Assembly (NCBI RefSeq): GCF_050717535.1
Contig: NZ_JBOITM010000074.1
Span: forward strand, 1 to 64,000
Source: Clostridium_AD sp050717535
Lineage (GTDB): Bacteria > Bacillota > Clostridia > Clostridiales > Clostridiaceae
Reading direction: 5' to 3'
Length of the DNA: 64,000 bases
Shown in pieces: positions 50,981-60,024 of the stretch. The position numbers and the translations under genes are program-made. Below the pieces are notes generated by a model. That model did no database searches. It had not been told where the DNA came from and was given only the letters and a program-made list of their open reading frames with translations. How positions within the stretch are numbered: the stretch's first letter is position 1; the number at the start of each line of letters is the position of its first letter.

Positions 50981-51007
50981 ATTTGTTTGTCTATAAAACT
51001 AATAGAA

Positions 51008-51032
51008 AAAGAAGCGGATTGCCGCTTCTTTT
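51008..51032 (+). terminator. terminator of the eut operon
   Basis: A perfect 10-bp stem (51008-51017 with 51022-51031), 4-base loop, then TT. Confidence 0.75.
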
Positions 51033-51246
51033 AGTGTTTTATATAAATAATAAAGTAATAAATGCTAAAAATATGATTAAGTAAATCTAATAAATAATAA
51101 TTCATACAGCAATTAATGCCCATATTAAAAAAATAATCTCATTTATAAGCATAATTAAAATAAATATATAATATTAGGAGGAATTTACCAAAAAATCTTG
51201 AATATATGTAATATATACTATTTTATATTATAAGGGAGCGTTTTAG

Positions 51247-51561
51247 ATGGAATTAAGCAAACTAGAAAATCAAATAGTGATGGATATTTATGATGCTGAT
51301 ATGTCGCCAGGAATGTCATTTGAAATTCAAAATTATAAATTAGATGAGCAAGACCCAAAAGACAGGAAACAAGAATTTGCTTATCATTTAGTAAAATTAA
51401 AAAGATTAGGTTTAATAAAGTATGAAGAAAAAGAAGCCTTCTTAAAAGGTGGAAGTATTAGCGCTAAATATAATAATAGTGTAAGAGTGGTTCGTGAGGA
51501 TAAAATACACATTGATTATGAGGGAATAAAATTGGTAGAAGAGGATAAAAGAAACCTATAA
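51247..51561 (+). CDS. small protein of unknown function, winged-helix-like
   Basis: A 104-residue protein beginning MELSKLENQIVMDIYDADM. The alternation of helix (AYHLVKLKRLGLIKYEEKEA) and a short hairpin end (IHIDYEGIKLVEED) is what a small winged helix would show, and could resemble YjcQ-type phage-derived proteins, but I do not recognise the family with certainty. ATAAGGGAGCG lies upstream. It is a single gene between the eut operon and the tungstate region, with a terminator after it. Confidence 0.55.
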   Translation: MELSKLENQIVMDIYDADMSPGMSFEIQNYKLDEQDPKDRKQEFAYHLVKLKRLGLIKYEEKEAFLKGGSISAKYNNSVRVVREDKIHIDYEGIKLVEEDKRNL

Positions 51562-51571
51562 CTTAGGTGAA

Positions 51572-51603
51572 AAAAGAATTCTAGTAATAGGGTTCTTTTT
51601 TAT
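51572..51603 (+). terminator. terminator of the small gene
   Basis: AAAAGAATTCTA (51572-51583) pairs with TAGGGTTCTTTT (51588-51599, two G-T pairs), followed by more T. Confidence 0.65.
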
Positions 51604-51710
51604 TAGTAAACATATTGACCAAAATCGTATGTTTATGGGTTAAGGGCATATGTCCTTTTCATTATAAGCAATTTATGATATATTATTGGTATAAAAATTT
51701 TATCATTTGT

Positions 51711-51800
51711 TCTCCGAGTCATATTTCCTAAGGGATGCTATGGAATTATGACCGTTAGGGTTAAATTGAAAACGATTTAGCCTTCCATTTGAAAAGGGGG
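51711..51800 (+). promoter_or_regulatory. structured leader RNA before tupA, Moco/Tuco riboswitch candidate
   Basis: CTCC (51712-51715) can close a multi-stem structure with GGGG (51796-51800). Inside are hairpin A (51718-51728 with 51742-51752) with AAGGG in its loop, a core GACCGTTAGGG and hairpin B (51757-51765 with 51776-51784). The same order and core recur at 59936-60024 before the aldehyde oxidoreductase operon. Closing would hide the GGGGG that serves a TTG start at 51809. The 51604-51710 stretch shows no gene. Confidence 0.6.
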
Positions 51801-51853
51801 ATGCTTAATTGTCATTCTCTTTTATATACAAAAATATAAAGGGGGATTTTTTT

Positions 51854-52696
51854 ATGTCAATATTTAAAATTAAACGTCGTTTCAAGAATTTATTAGTAAT
51901 ATCACTTTGTATTGTTATGGCTTTTGCTATAACAGCATGTTCAAAAGAAGAGAGGTCTATGGTTCTTGCAACCACAACAAGTACTCAAGATTCAGGGCTT
52001 TTGGATTATTTGCTGCCCTTATTTAAAGCAGATACAGGTATTACAGTTAAGGTACTTGCTAAAGGAACAGGAGAAGCAATAGAGGTTGCCAAGCGTGGAG
52101 ATGCAGATGCATTGCTTGTGCATGCAAAGTCTCAAGAACTTCAATTTGTTAAAGATGGATTTGCTACAGAAAGGCTTGAAGTGATGTATAATGACTTTGT
52201 AATAGTAGGACCAAAAGATGACCCTGCAAAACTTAAAGAGAAAGCTCCAAAAGATGCAACAGCTGCATTAAAATTACTTAGTAGCAGTGAAGCAAAATTT
52301 ATATCTAGAGGAGATAAATCAGGTACTAATACAAAAGAACTTTCTATATGGAAGGCTGCAGGAATAACACCTACTGGAAAATGGTATATATCAGCAGGAA
52401 AAGGCATGGGAGCAGTACTTACAATGGCATCTGAGAAAAAAGCTTATACATTGACTGACAGGGCTACATATTTAAATATGAAGGCTACATTAGATTTGGA
52501 TATTGTTACTGAAAAGGGTACAGATTTATTAAATCAGTATGCTTTATTAAGAATGGATGATAGCAAGAATAAAATTAAAGTAGAAGAAGAAAACGAATTT
52601 ATTGATTGGATGCTTTCTGATAAAGGACAAAAGCTTATAGGTGAATATGGCAAGGAGAAATATGGCATGCCTTTATTTGTACCTAATGCAAATTAG
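51854..52696 (+). CDS. tupA: tungstate/molybdate-binding lipoprotein TupA
   Basis: A 280-residue binding protein with a lipoprotein signal (KIKRRFKNLL, hydrophobic core, lipobox AITAC near residue 27). The mature part begins with LATTTSTQDSGLLDYLLP, the TupA signature, then SRGDKSGTNTKELSIWK and TLTDRATYL. It catches tungstate for import. The ATG at 51854 with GGGGGA seven bases upstream gives a normal signal; an in-frame TTG at 51809 with its own GGGGG site would add 15 residues. The last codons lie in a 16-bp tandem repeat. Confidence 0.9.
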   Translation: MSIFKIKRRFKNLLVISLCIVMAFAITACSKEERSMVLATTTSTQDSGLLDYLLPLFKADTGITVKVLAKGTGEAIEVAKRGDADALLVHAKSQELQFVKDGFATERLEVMYNDFVIVGPKDDPAKLKEKAPKDATAALKLLSSSEAKFISRGDKSGTNTKELSIWKAAGITPTGKWYISAGKGMGAVLTMASEKKAYTLTDRATYLNMKATLDLDIVTEKGTDLLNQYALLRMDDSKNKIKVEEENEFIDWMLSDKGQKLIGEYGKEKYGMPLFVPNAN

Positions 52697-52735
52697 GACT
52701 AATGCAAATTAGCACTAATGTAATTAGAACTAATG
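52683..52735 (+). repeat. 16-bp tandem repeat at the end of tupA
   Basis: Units CTAATGCAAATTAGGA (52683-52698), CTAATGCAAATTAGCA (52699-52714), a 15-base variant (52715-52729) and a partial unit. The first covers the tupA stop codon. Confidence 0.8.
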
Positions 52736-52754
52736 CGAAAAAATAGGTGATTTT

Positions 52755-53405
52755 ATGAGTTATTATGGAGAAGTTGCACATATAGTTTTATTATCCTTGT
52801 TTGTTTCAATTACAGCCACATTAATAGCATCAATGGCAGGGATGTTACTAGCAATACCTCTTGCCTTAAAAGATTTTAGGATGAAAAAATATATTGTGAG
52901 AATATCTGAAACTTCTATGAGTATTCCACCAGTGCTAATGGGACTGGTGGTTTATCTATTACTTTCAAGAAAGGGACCGTTAGGACATTTTGAACTGTTA
53001 TATACTCCTGCGGCAATGATTATAGCTCAGAGTCTTCTGGTATTTCCAATAGTATTTGGGCTTACTGTTTCAGCAATAGGAGGTCGTGGAAGGGAAATTA
53101 AGAAAAATTGTATTTCTTTAGGTGCAGGAAATAGAGAAACTCTACTTTTAATAATAAGAGAATGCAAAGCTCAACTTTTTTCTGTTGTTGCTGTTGGTTT
53201 TGGAAGGGCAATTTCTGAGGTTGGTGCAGTGATGATGGTAGGTGGAAATATAAAAGGTGATACAAGGGTAATGACTACATATATAGCGCTGGAAACTGGT
53301 CAAGGCAAATTTTCTGAGGCTATTACTATAGGGATTATATTGCTTTTTGTTGCATTTATGGTTAATTTTATTTTGCATGGACTTAGTAAGATAGATGAAA
53401 AATAG
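52755..53405 (+). CDS. tupB: tungstate ABC transporter permease TupB
   Basis: A 216-residue permease with about five membrane segments. The EAA loop is KKNCISLGAGNRETLLLIIRE near residues 115-135, and GRAISEVGAVMMVGGNIKGDTRVMTT is conserved in TupB/ModB permeases. It sits between the binding protein and ATPase genes of the same importer; AATAGGTGA is the probable ribosome binding site. Confidence 0.92.
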   Translation: MSYYGEVAHIVLLSLFVSITATLIASMAGMLLAIPLALKDFRMKKYIVRISETSMSIPPVLMGLVVYLLLSRKGPLGHFELLYTPAAMIIAQSLLVFPIVFGLTVSAIGGRGREIKKNCISLGAGNRETLLLIIRECKAQLFSVVAVGFGRAISEVGAVMMVGGNIKGDTRVMTTYIALETGQGKFSEAITIGIILLFVAFMVNFILHGLSKIDEK

Positions 53406-53415
53406 GTGATAGGGT

Positions 53416-54150
53416 ATGAATATTAAATTGATAGATGTATGTAAAGAGTATAATGGAAAAGAAGTATTAAATATAGATGAACTAAATTTTAAACAAGGCT
53501 ATGTTTATGCATTGCTTGGTTTAAATGGTAGTGGAAAGACTACACTTTTGCAATGTGCCTCAGGTATTGAGGCGTTTACAAGGGGAACTGTATTATATGA
53601 CAATAAAGCATTTGGCGAATTTGTAAAAAGAGATATATCAGTTATGCTTCAAAGTCCATATTTATTCAATTCTTCAGTAATTGAAAATATAATAATGGGA
53701 CTTAAATTCAGAAAATTCGGTAAAGATGCAATTGAGGAAAGAATAAGCCACTATGTGAACTGCTTTGAAATAGATGACTTGCTTAATAAAAATACTAGAG
53801 AGTTATCGGGTGGAGAACAAGCAAAGGTGTCCCTACTTAGAACAGCTATTTTGCAAACCAAGATGACTTTTTTGGATGAACCTACTGCCAGTATGGATAT
53901 TGAAAGTACGCTAAGAGCTGAAAAACTTATAAAAGCTATGGCTAAAGGAAAGAGAAGTGTTATTTTAGTCACTCATGACTTAATGCAAGCTGAGAGAGTA
54001 GCTGATTTTGTTATATTTTTAGACAAGGGTAGAATTATTGAACAGGGAGAAAAACATAAGGTTCTTAATTTTCCAGAGCATAAATTGCTAAGACAACTTT
54101 TAAAAAGGAGTGATGACAATGATAAAAACAGCAATATTGACCATGAGTGA
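53416..54150 (+). CDS. tupC: tungstate ABC transporter ATPase TupC
   Basis: A 244-residue ATPase: Walker A GLNGSGKTTLLQCASG near residue 34, Q-loop VMLQSPYLF, signature LSGGEQAKVSLLRTA and Walker B MTFLDEPTASMD. It drives TupB. The end overlaps the mogA gene by 32 bases, which links tungstate uptake with cofactor synthesis. Confidence 0.92.
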   Translation: MNIKLIDVCKEYNGKEVLNIDELNFKQGYVYALLGLNGSGKTTLLQCASGIEAFTRGTVLYDNKAFGEFVKRDISVMLQSPYLFNSSVIENIIMGLKFRKFGKDAIEERISHYVNCFEIDDLLNKNTRELSGGEQAKVSLLRTAILQTKMTFLDEPTASMDIESTLRAEKLIKAMAKGKRSVILVTHDLMQAERVADFVIFLDKGRIIEQGEKHKVLNFPEHKLLRQLLKRSDDNDKNSNIDHE

Positions 54151-54610
54151 TAAGGGCTTTCGAGGAGAAAGAATAGATGGTACAGGTCCTGCAATTACAA
54201 GTGAATTAGAAGATAAGGGATTTATTATAAGCTATTATAAAATGATTCCTGATGAAATTCGAGAAATAGAAAGAGAACTTATTTATTTATGTGATGAACT
54301 TAAGGTGGATTTAGTTTTAACTAATGGGGGAACAGGGTTTTCACAAAGAGATGTCACTCCAGAAGCTACTCAAAATGTAATTGAAAAATATGTGCCTGGT
54401 ATTGGCGAGGCTATGAGAATGAAATCACTTCAAATTACACCAAAAGCAGTGCTTTCAAGAAGTATTGCAGGAATTCGTGGAAAGACTTTAATTATTAATC
54501 TTCCCGGTAGCCCTAAAGCTGCTGTAGAAAATCTAGGGTTTGTATTATCTGCAATTCCACACGGAATTGATATATTGAAAGGCGAGGCTAGCGAGTGCGC
54601 TACCAAGTAA
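54119..54610 (+). CDS. mogA: molybdopterin adenylyltransferase MogA/MoaB
   Basis: A 163-residue MogA/MoaB-fold protein. Characteristic are ILTMSDKGFRGERIDGTGP, VLTNGGTGFSQRDVTPEAT and LIINLPGSPKAAVENL. It adenylates molybdopterin before metal insertion. The ATG at 54119 follows GGAG by eight bases; an earlier ATG at 54110 lies in that site. The last six codons (ECATK) fall in the first unit of a 17-bp tandem repeat. Confidence 0.9.
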   Translation: MIKTAILTMSDKGFRGERIDGTGPAITSELEDKGFIISYYKMIPDEIREIERELIYLCDELKVDLVLTNGGTGFSQRDVTPEATQNVIEKYVPGIGEAMRMKSLQITPKAVLSRSIAGIRGKTLIINLPGSPKAAVENLGFVLSAIPHGIDILKGEASECATK

Positions 54611-54664
54611 CGTGCGCTAGCAAGTAGCGAGCGCTAGCAAGTAGCGAGCGCTATCAAGTAGCAA
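54597..54664 (+). repeat. 17-bp tandem repeat at the end of mogA
   Basis: Four head-to-tail units of GCGCTAGCAAGTAGCGA: 54597-54613 (three changes), 54614-54630 and 54631-54647 (identical) and 54648-54664 (three changes). The first covers the mogA stop codon. The units are far more GC-rich than the surroundings. Confidence 0.88.
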
Positions 54665-54746
54665 AAGTGCTAGTGAATAACCACTACTACAACTAAATTA
54701 ATTTGCTAAAATTAGAAAACTAACGCAGGCACTAGGGGGAATGACA

Positions 54747-55970
54747 ATGGAACTTTTTAATGTGGTATCTGTAAAAGAGGCTAAAGAAATAATAGATAGT
54801 TCGTTTACGTATGCACTTGGATGTGAAAAAATCAATATTTTGCAAAGTGCTTCTAGAATTAGTTTTAGTGATATAAAAGCAGAATGTAATATACCTGAAT
54901 TCAAAAGGTCAACAGTAGACGGTTATGCAGTGAATTCAAGAGATGTAAACGGAGCTAGTGAAGCGATGCCGGCTATGCTTTTCCTAAAAGGTGAGGTTTT
55001 AATGGGAAAGGTACCACCCTCAGATATAGCTTTGGGTGAGTGTATGTATGTGCCAACAGGAGGAATGCTTCCGGGTTCCGCAGATAGTGTTGTGATGATT
55101 GAGTATAGCCATGGGATGGATGAGGATACAATACTAATTTATTCACCTGCAGCTATGGGAGATAATGTAATACAAGTTGGTGAAGATATAAATGCTGGGG
55201 ATATTGTTATTAAAAAAGGTGATAAGTTAAGACCCTATGAGATAGGCGTCCTTGCAAGTATAGGAATTTCAGAGGTAACAGTTTATAAAAGACCGAGGGT
55301 TGCTATTATTTCAACTGGTGATGAAGTAGTGCCTTGTGAAGAAAAACCATCTATAGGACAGGTGAGAGACATAAATACAAATCTGATTTGGTCCTTGCTT
55401 CTTGAGGATGGAATGCAGCCAGTAAGTTATGGAATTATTAAAGATGAATATAATGATTTAAAGAATACAGTTGATAGAGCTTTTAATGAATGTGATATGG
55501 TATTGATTTCAGGAGGAAGTTCCGTAGGTAAGAAGGATCAGACCTTAAAGGTGATATCGTCCTACGACGATGGAGAGGTTTTGGTACATGGTATAGCAGT
55601 AAAACCTGGGAAACCAACTATAATAGGAAAACATGGTGAAAAAATAATATTTGGACTGCCAGGACATCCACTTGCGTGCTCCATTGTATATAAGGTACTT
55701 GTTAAAGAATATTTATATGGATTAACATCTCAAAGCGAAAAAATCTATGGAACAGATGCAGTAATAAGTATAAACTACCATAGTGCTAAGGGCCGCGAGG
55801 AATATTTACCTGTAGAGCTTGAAACAATAGAAAATATGGTGGTTGCAAAACCTGTGTTTGGTAAATCTGGGTTAATATCAGTATTTTCAAAGGCCTGGGG
55901 ATATGTTGTTATAGATAAGAACGTAGAAGGTTTAAAGGAAGGGCAAATAGTACAAGTTTACAGATTATAA
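54747..55970 (+). CDS. moeA: molybdopterin molybdenumtransferase MoeA
   Basis: A 407-residue MoeA. Seen are FKRSTVDGYAVNSRDV, DSVVMIEYS, ISTGDEVVP near residue 185, LISGGSSVGKKD near 255, and GLPGHPLACSI near 306. It inserts molybdate (or tungstate) into adenylated molybdopterin. ATG at 54747 has GGGGG seven bases upstream, while that at 54741 is too near. A second MoeA-like gene follows. Confidence 0.92.
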   Translation: MELFNVVSVKEAKEIIDSSFTYALGCEKINILQSASRISFSDIKAECNIPEFKRSTVDGYAVNSRDVNGASEAMPAMLFLKGEVLMGKVPPSDIALGECMYVPTGGMLPGSADSVVMIEYSHGMDEDTILIYSPAAMGDNVIQVGEDINAGDIVIKKGDKLRPYEIGVLASIGISEVTVYKRPRVAIISTGDEVVPCEEKPSIGQVRDINTNLIWSLLLEDGMQPVSYGIIKDEYNDLKNTVDRAFNECDMVLISGGSSVGKKDQTLKVISSYDDGEVLVHGIAVKPGKPTIIGKHGEKIIFGLPGHPLACSIVYKVLVKEYLYGLTSQSEKIYGTDAVISINYHSAKGREEYLPVELETIENMVVAKPVFGKSGLISVFSKAWGYVVIDKNVEGLKEGQIVQVYRL

Positions 55971-56009
55971 ATAAAATGATTAACTATATGGACAAAGGGG
56001 ATGAGAGTA

Positions 56010-57917
56010 TTGGCTCAAGAGGTTTTTTTATCAAATATGGATTTAAAAGAGGCAATTGATTTATATTTTAACAAATTACTTCCTATAAAGAGTGAAGTAG
56101 AGTATGTTGTTACTTGGGATGCTGCAGGAAGAGTTTCATACTTGCCAATTTTTGCGGAAATATCCTCGCCTTTTTATAATAGTTCAGCCATGGATGGGAT
56201 TGCAACGATAAGTACAAAAACTTATGGTGCAACAGATAGAAGTCATATTAAACTCGAGGAAGGGATCGACTATTTAGTGGTAGATACTGGAGATCCTATA
56301 CCGAAAGAATATGATTGCGTAATTATGGTAGAGGATTTGATAAATGTAGAAAAGGGAAAAATAGCTATTTATAAGAGCGCTACCCCTTGGCAGCATATTA
56401 GAACTATTGGGGAAGACATTGTTCAGACACAACTTATTATTCCATCAAAGCATTTAATTAGGCCAGTTGATATAGCATCTATTATAGCCGGAGGAGTAAA
56501 TGAAATTTCGGTGTATAAAAGACCAGTGGTTGGAATAATACCAACTGGAACTGAGATGGTGGAGCCCGGTGGTGACCTTGTGGTTGGAGACATAATTGAG
56601 TTTAACTCAAGAGTATTTTCTGCGCAAGTTAAGGAGTGGGGAGGAATACCTCTAAGATTTGATATAGTAATAGATGATTATTCACTTATTAAAGATGCTG
56701 TGAAAAGTGCAGTAGACAAGTGCGATATTATACTTATAAGCGCAGGTTCTTCAGCTGGTAGGGAGGATTTTACATGTAAGGTAATAGAGGAACTCGGTGA
56801 AGTTTATGTACATGGAGTAGCTATAAAGCCGGGTAAACCTGTTATTCTAGGGAGTATAGAAGGAAAGCCTGTTATTGGTATACCGGGATTTCCTGTGTCT
56901 GCTTATTTTGTAATGGAGAATATCTGTAAAAATATAGTCCGTACTTATCAAGGGATAAATAATGAAGAGAAAAAAACTATTGAGGCTATGCTTACTAGAC
57001 GGACCATGTCAACACTAAAATATTTAGAGTTTGTTAGAGTTAAGATTGGTTTTGTTTCTGGAAAATATATTGCTACACCTATAGGTCGTGGGGCTGGAAC
57101 AACAATGTCTTTAGTTAGGGCAGATGGGGTATTAGAAATTCCACAAAATATAGAAGGATATGAAGTGGGAACTAAAGTAAATGTTAAGCTTTTAAGAAGC
57201 CAGGATGAAATTAAAAATACTCTTGTATGCATTGGAAGTCATGACCCAATAGTAGATATAATTTCTGATCTTTTCCATATTAAAAACGCCAACTATTTTC
57301 TTTCATCTGCTCATGTTGGAAGCATGGGAGGCATAATGGCATTGAAAGGCTCAGAAACCCATATAGCTCCGATTCATTTACTTGACATGGAGGATGGAAG
57401 CTATAATATATCGTATCTTAAAAAATATTTAGGGTATAAACCTATGGCATTAATTAAAGGTGTTAAAAGAATTCAGGGAATAATAGTGCCTAAAGGAAAC
57501 CCATTAAATATTAAATCACTTTCAGATATAGCTATAAAGGGTAGAAAATTTGTTAATAGGCAAAGAGGTTCAGGTACTAGGTTATTTTTAGATTATAACC
57601 TAAAGAAAATTGATATTAATTCAAAAGATATATATGGCTATGAAAGAGAGGAATTCACTCACATTGCTGTTGCAGCTGTAGTTGCTGCAGGGGATGCAGA
57701 TTGTGGACTTGGAGTTTATTCTGCAGCAAAGCTCATGGACCTTGATTTTATAAAACTTGGAAATGAAGAATATGATTTTGCTGTGCCTGTTGAGGTTCTA
57801 AATACAAATATGATACGCGAATTTATAAAAGTAATTAGAGGCGATGATTTTAAAAGAGAACTTGATAAACTTGGAGGCTATGATTATTCAGAAATAGGTG
57901 AAATAATTGAAATTTAG
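56010..57917 (+). CDS. MoeA fused to a periplasmic-binding-protein-like domain
   Basis: A 635-residue fusion. Residues 1-400 are a MoeA domain (NSSAMDGIATIST, VIMVEDLI, IPTGTEMVEPG, ISAGSSAGREDFT, GIPGFPVSAYFV). Residues 405-630 form a PBP-like domain (VCIGSHDPIVDIISDLF, NRQRGSGTRLFLDY, VAAVVAAGDADCGLGVYSA), as in MoeA/LysR-substrate-domain proteins that may sense molybdate or a cofactor. The start is taken as the TTG at 56010, nine bases after AAAGGGG; the ATG at 56001 touches that site. The use of two MoeA types may separate Mo and W insertion. Confidence 0.9.
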   Translation: MAQEVFLSNMDLKEAIDLYFNKLLPIKSEVEYVVTWDAAGRVSYLPIFAEISSPFYNSSAMDGIATISTKTYGATDRSHIKLEEGIDYLVVDTGDPIPKEYDCVIMVEDLINVEKGKIAIYKSATPWQHIRTIGEDIVQTQLIIPSKHLIRPVDIASIIAGGVNEISVYKRPVVGIIPTGTEMVEPGGDLVVGDIIEFNSRVFSAQVKEWGGIPLRFDIVIDDYSLIKDAVKSAVDKCDIILISAGSSAGREDFTCKVIEELGEVYVHGVAIKPGKPVILGSIEGKPVIGIPGFPVSAYFVMENICKNIVRTYQGINNEEKKTIEAMLTRRTMSTLKYLEFVRVKIGFVSGKYIATPIGRGAGTTMSLVRADGVLEIPQNIEGYEVGTKVNVKLLRSQDEIKNTLVCIGSHDPIVDIISDLFHIKNANYFLSSAHVGSMGGIMALKGSETHIAPIHLLDMEDGSYNISYLKKYLGYKPMALIKGVKRIQGIIVPKGNPLNIKSLSDIAIKGRKFVNRQRGSGTRLFLDYNLKKIDINSKDIYGYEREEFTHIAVAAVVAAGDADCGLGVYSAAKLMDLDFIKLGNEEYDFAVPVEVLNTNMIREFIKVIRGDDFKRELDKLGGYDYSEIGEIIEI

Positions 57918-57928
57918 GAGGGGATTTT

Positions 57929-58888
57929 GTGAGGGATAGTAATGGAAGAAACATCAATTATTTAAGAGTATCAGTAACTGATAGATGTAATTTAAGATGT
58001 ATATATTGCATGCCAGAAGAAGGAGTTAAAAGTCTAAGACATGAGGATATTCTGCGTTTTGAAGATACTCTGAAAATTGTAAAGGTAGCTACCACATTAG
58101 GTATTAATAAAATAAGATATACTGGTGGAGAACCTCTAGTTATGAAAAATATAGACAAGTTAATATATGAAACTTCCAAACTACCAGGAATAGATGATAT
58201 TTCTATAACTACAAATGGTATTTTGCTTTCTGATATGGCAGAGGATTTAAAAAAAGCAGGACTTAATAGAGTTAATATTAGCCTTGATACCCTTGATAGT
58301 GAAAAATATAAACGTATAACAAGGATAGGAAGTCTAGATAAAGTAATGGAAAGCATCTATAAGTGTTTATCCCTTGGGATAAAACCTGTAAAAATAAATA
58401 CAGTATTAATGAGAGGTATTAATGATACAGAGTTTGAGGATTTTTTAAACTTAACTCGAGAGTTGCCAGTAGAAATAAGGTTTATAGAGCTTATGCCTAT
58501 AGGTGAAGGTATTAAAATTTATGAAAAAAGTAAGATAAGCTTTATGGAAATATTAAAGCTCCATCCTGAGTTAACACAAATAAAGACTCCTAAAAGCAGC
58601 ACTGCGGAGTTGTACAAGTTAGCTGGGGCAAAAGGGAAAATAGGATTCATTAGTCCTATAAGTTGTAAATTTTGCTCGGATTGTAATAAAATAAGGCTTA
58701 CTTCCACAGGTACAATTAAACCTTGTCTTCATTCAGAGGAAGAAATAAACCTTAGAGAATACCTAAATAATGAAGAAAAGCTTACAGAGGTATTAAAATC
58801 AGCAATTTATAATAAGCCACTTGAACATCATCTGAAGGAAGATAGTGTTAGTAGGAGTATTAAGGTGATGTCTCAAATAGGCGGCTAA
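57929..58888 (+). CDS. moaA: GTP 3',8-cyclase MoaA
   Basis: A 319-residue radical-SAM enzyme starting at GTG after GGAGGGG. The N-terminal cluster is CNLRCIYC, with YTGGEPLV as SAM motif, and the C-terminal cluster uses CKFCSDCNKIRLTSTG plus a Cys in IKPCLHS. With MoaC it makes cyclic pyranopterin phosphate from GTP. The C-terminal GG of the family is present (IGG end). Confidence 0.95.
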   Translation: MRDSNGRNINYLRVSVTDRCNLRCIYCMPEEGVKSLRHEDILRFEDTLKIVKVATTLGINKIRYTGGEPLVMKNIDKLIYETSKLPGIDDISITTNGILLSDMAEDLKKAGLNRVNISLDTLDSEKYKRITRIGSLDKVMESIYKCLSLGIKPVKINTVLMRGINDTEFEDFLNLTRELPVEIRFIELMPIGEGIKIYEKSKISFMEILKLHPELTQIKTPKSSTAELYKLAGAKGKIGFISPISCKFCSDCNKIRLTSTGTIKPCLHSEEEINLREYLNNEEKLTEVLKSAIYNKPLEHHLKEDSVSRSIKVMSQIGG

Positions 58889-58913
58889 ATAAACAAAAAA
58901 AAGGAGTTCGACA

Positions 58914-59393
58914 ATGAAATTTACTCATATAAATGATGAAGGAAGAGCCAAAATGGTGGATGTATCTGAAAAACTTGACACTGCTAGAACAGCTGTAGCA
59001 ACTGGGTCAATTTCTATGAAAAGAGAAACTCTGGAAAGAATAAAAGAGGGTGCTATTTCAAAAGGCGATGTACTAGCTGTAGCCCAGGTGGGTGGAATTA
59101 TGGGTGCAAAAAGCACTTCTCAAATAATACCAATGTGCCATGCAATAATGATATCAGGTTGCGACATTAGCTTTAATATTGATTTTGAAAACAATAAAAT
59201 TGAAATAACCGCAACCACCAAGACTGTAGGAAAAACAGGCATCGAAATGGAAGCACTAACTGCAGTATCTGTTGCAGCACTAACTATTTATGATATGTGC
59301 AAGGCAATTGATAGGGGAATGGTTATAAATAATATTATGCTTATCAAAAAAAGTGGTGGAAAATCAGGAATATTTGAAAGGAAGGGATTGTAA
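58914..59393 (+). CDS. moaC: cyclic pyranopterin monophosphate synthase MoaC
   Basis: A 159-residue MoaC: KMVDVSEKLDTARTAVATG near residue 13, IPMCHAIMISGCDI with the catalytic His near residue 74, and GIEMEALTAVSVAALTIYDMC. It follows moaA by 25 bases and overlaps the MOSC gene by one base. Confidence 0.95.
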   Translation: MKFTHINDEGRAKMVDVSEKLDTARTAVATGSISMKRETLERIKEGAISKGDVLAVAQVGGIMGAKSTSQIIPMCHAIMISGCDISFNIDFENNKIEITATTKTVGKTGIEMEALTAVSVAALTIYDMCKAIDRGMVINNIMLIKKSGGKSGIFERKGL

Positions 59394-59827
59394 TGGCAAA
59401 GGTAACTGCTGTAAATATAAGTGAGAAGAAAGGGGTAATAAAACACCCTATAGAAAGTGGATTTTTTAAAATTGATCATGGTATTGTAGGTGATGCACAC
59501 GCAGGAAATTGGCATAGACAGGTAAGTTTTCTTGGTGAGGAGAGCATTGATAAAATGAGAGCTACTGGAGTAGAAGGATTATGTTCAGGGAAGTTTGCTG
59601 AAAACCTTACTACAGAGGGAATAGTTTTGTATGAGCTACCTGTTGGGACTAAGCTTAAAATTGGAGAAGTAGTTTTAGAGGTAACCCAGATAGGAAAGGA
59701 ATGTCATAAAGGTTGCGAAATTATGAAACTAGTTGGAGATTGTATAATGCCAAGAGAAGGTATATTTGCCAAAGTACTAGAAGAGGGTTATATCAAAGCT
59801 GGAGATGAAATTGTAGTGGAGGAATAA
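59393..59827 (+). CDS. MOSC-domain protein
   Basis: A 144-residue stand-alone MOSC protein. GIVGDAHAGNWHRQVSFL, CSGKFAENLTTEGI and QIGKECHKGCEIMKLVGDC (with the conserved Cys) fit the family. Such proteins bind molybdopterin and are thought to deliver sulfur or shuttle cofactor. Coupled to moaC (ATG overlaps its stop). Confidence 0.9.
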   Translation: MAKVTAVNISEKKGVIKHPIESGFFKIDHGIVGDAHAGNWHRQVSFLGEESIDKMRATGVEGLCSGKFAENLTTEGIVLYELPVGTKLKIGEVVLEVTQIGKECHKGCEIMKLVGDCIMPREGIFAKVLEEGYIKAGDEIVVEE

Positions 59828-59935
59828 GTTATGTAATATTTATTTTCTAAAATAGAGGAATATTAGATTAAATGTGTAAATATATATTGTATAAGCAATT
59901 CTATTTCTAACTAGTTTTGTTACAAATTATCTTGT

Positions 59936-60024
59936 ACTCCAATCTTATTTAGCCTTAAGGGTAAGGTATTTAAGACGTTAGGGTGTAGAGAGTGATTTCT
60001 GCATCTGCCATTGTGCGAAGGAGT
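59936..60024 (+). promoter_or_regulatory. structured leader RNA before the AOR operon, Moco/Tuco riboswitch candidate
   Basis: ACTCC (59936-59940) can pair with GGAGT (60020-60024). Inside are hairpin A (59944-59956 with 59963-59974, imperfect) with AAGGG, the core GACGTTAGGG (59974-59983) and hairpin B (59982-59989 with 59998-60005). This is the order seen at 51711-51800. The 3' closing strand is also the first part of the terminator at 60021-60070, so folding of one disturbs the other. The 59828-59935 stretch shows no gene. Confidence 0.6.

Noticed and set aside
54597..54664. CRISPR-like array
   Set aside because: The 17-bp units follow each other directly with no spacers and begin inside a coding sequence, so this is a simple tandem repeat.
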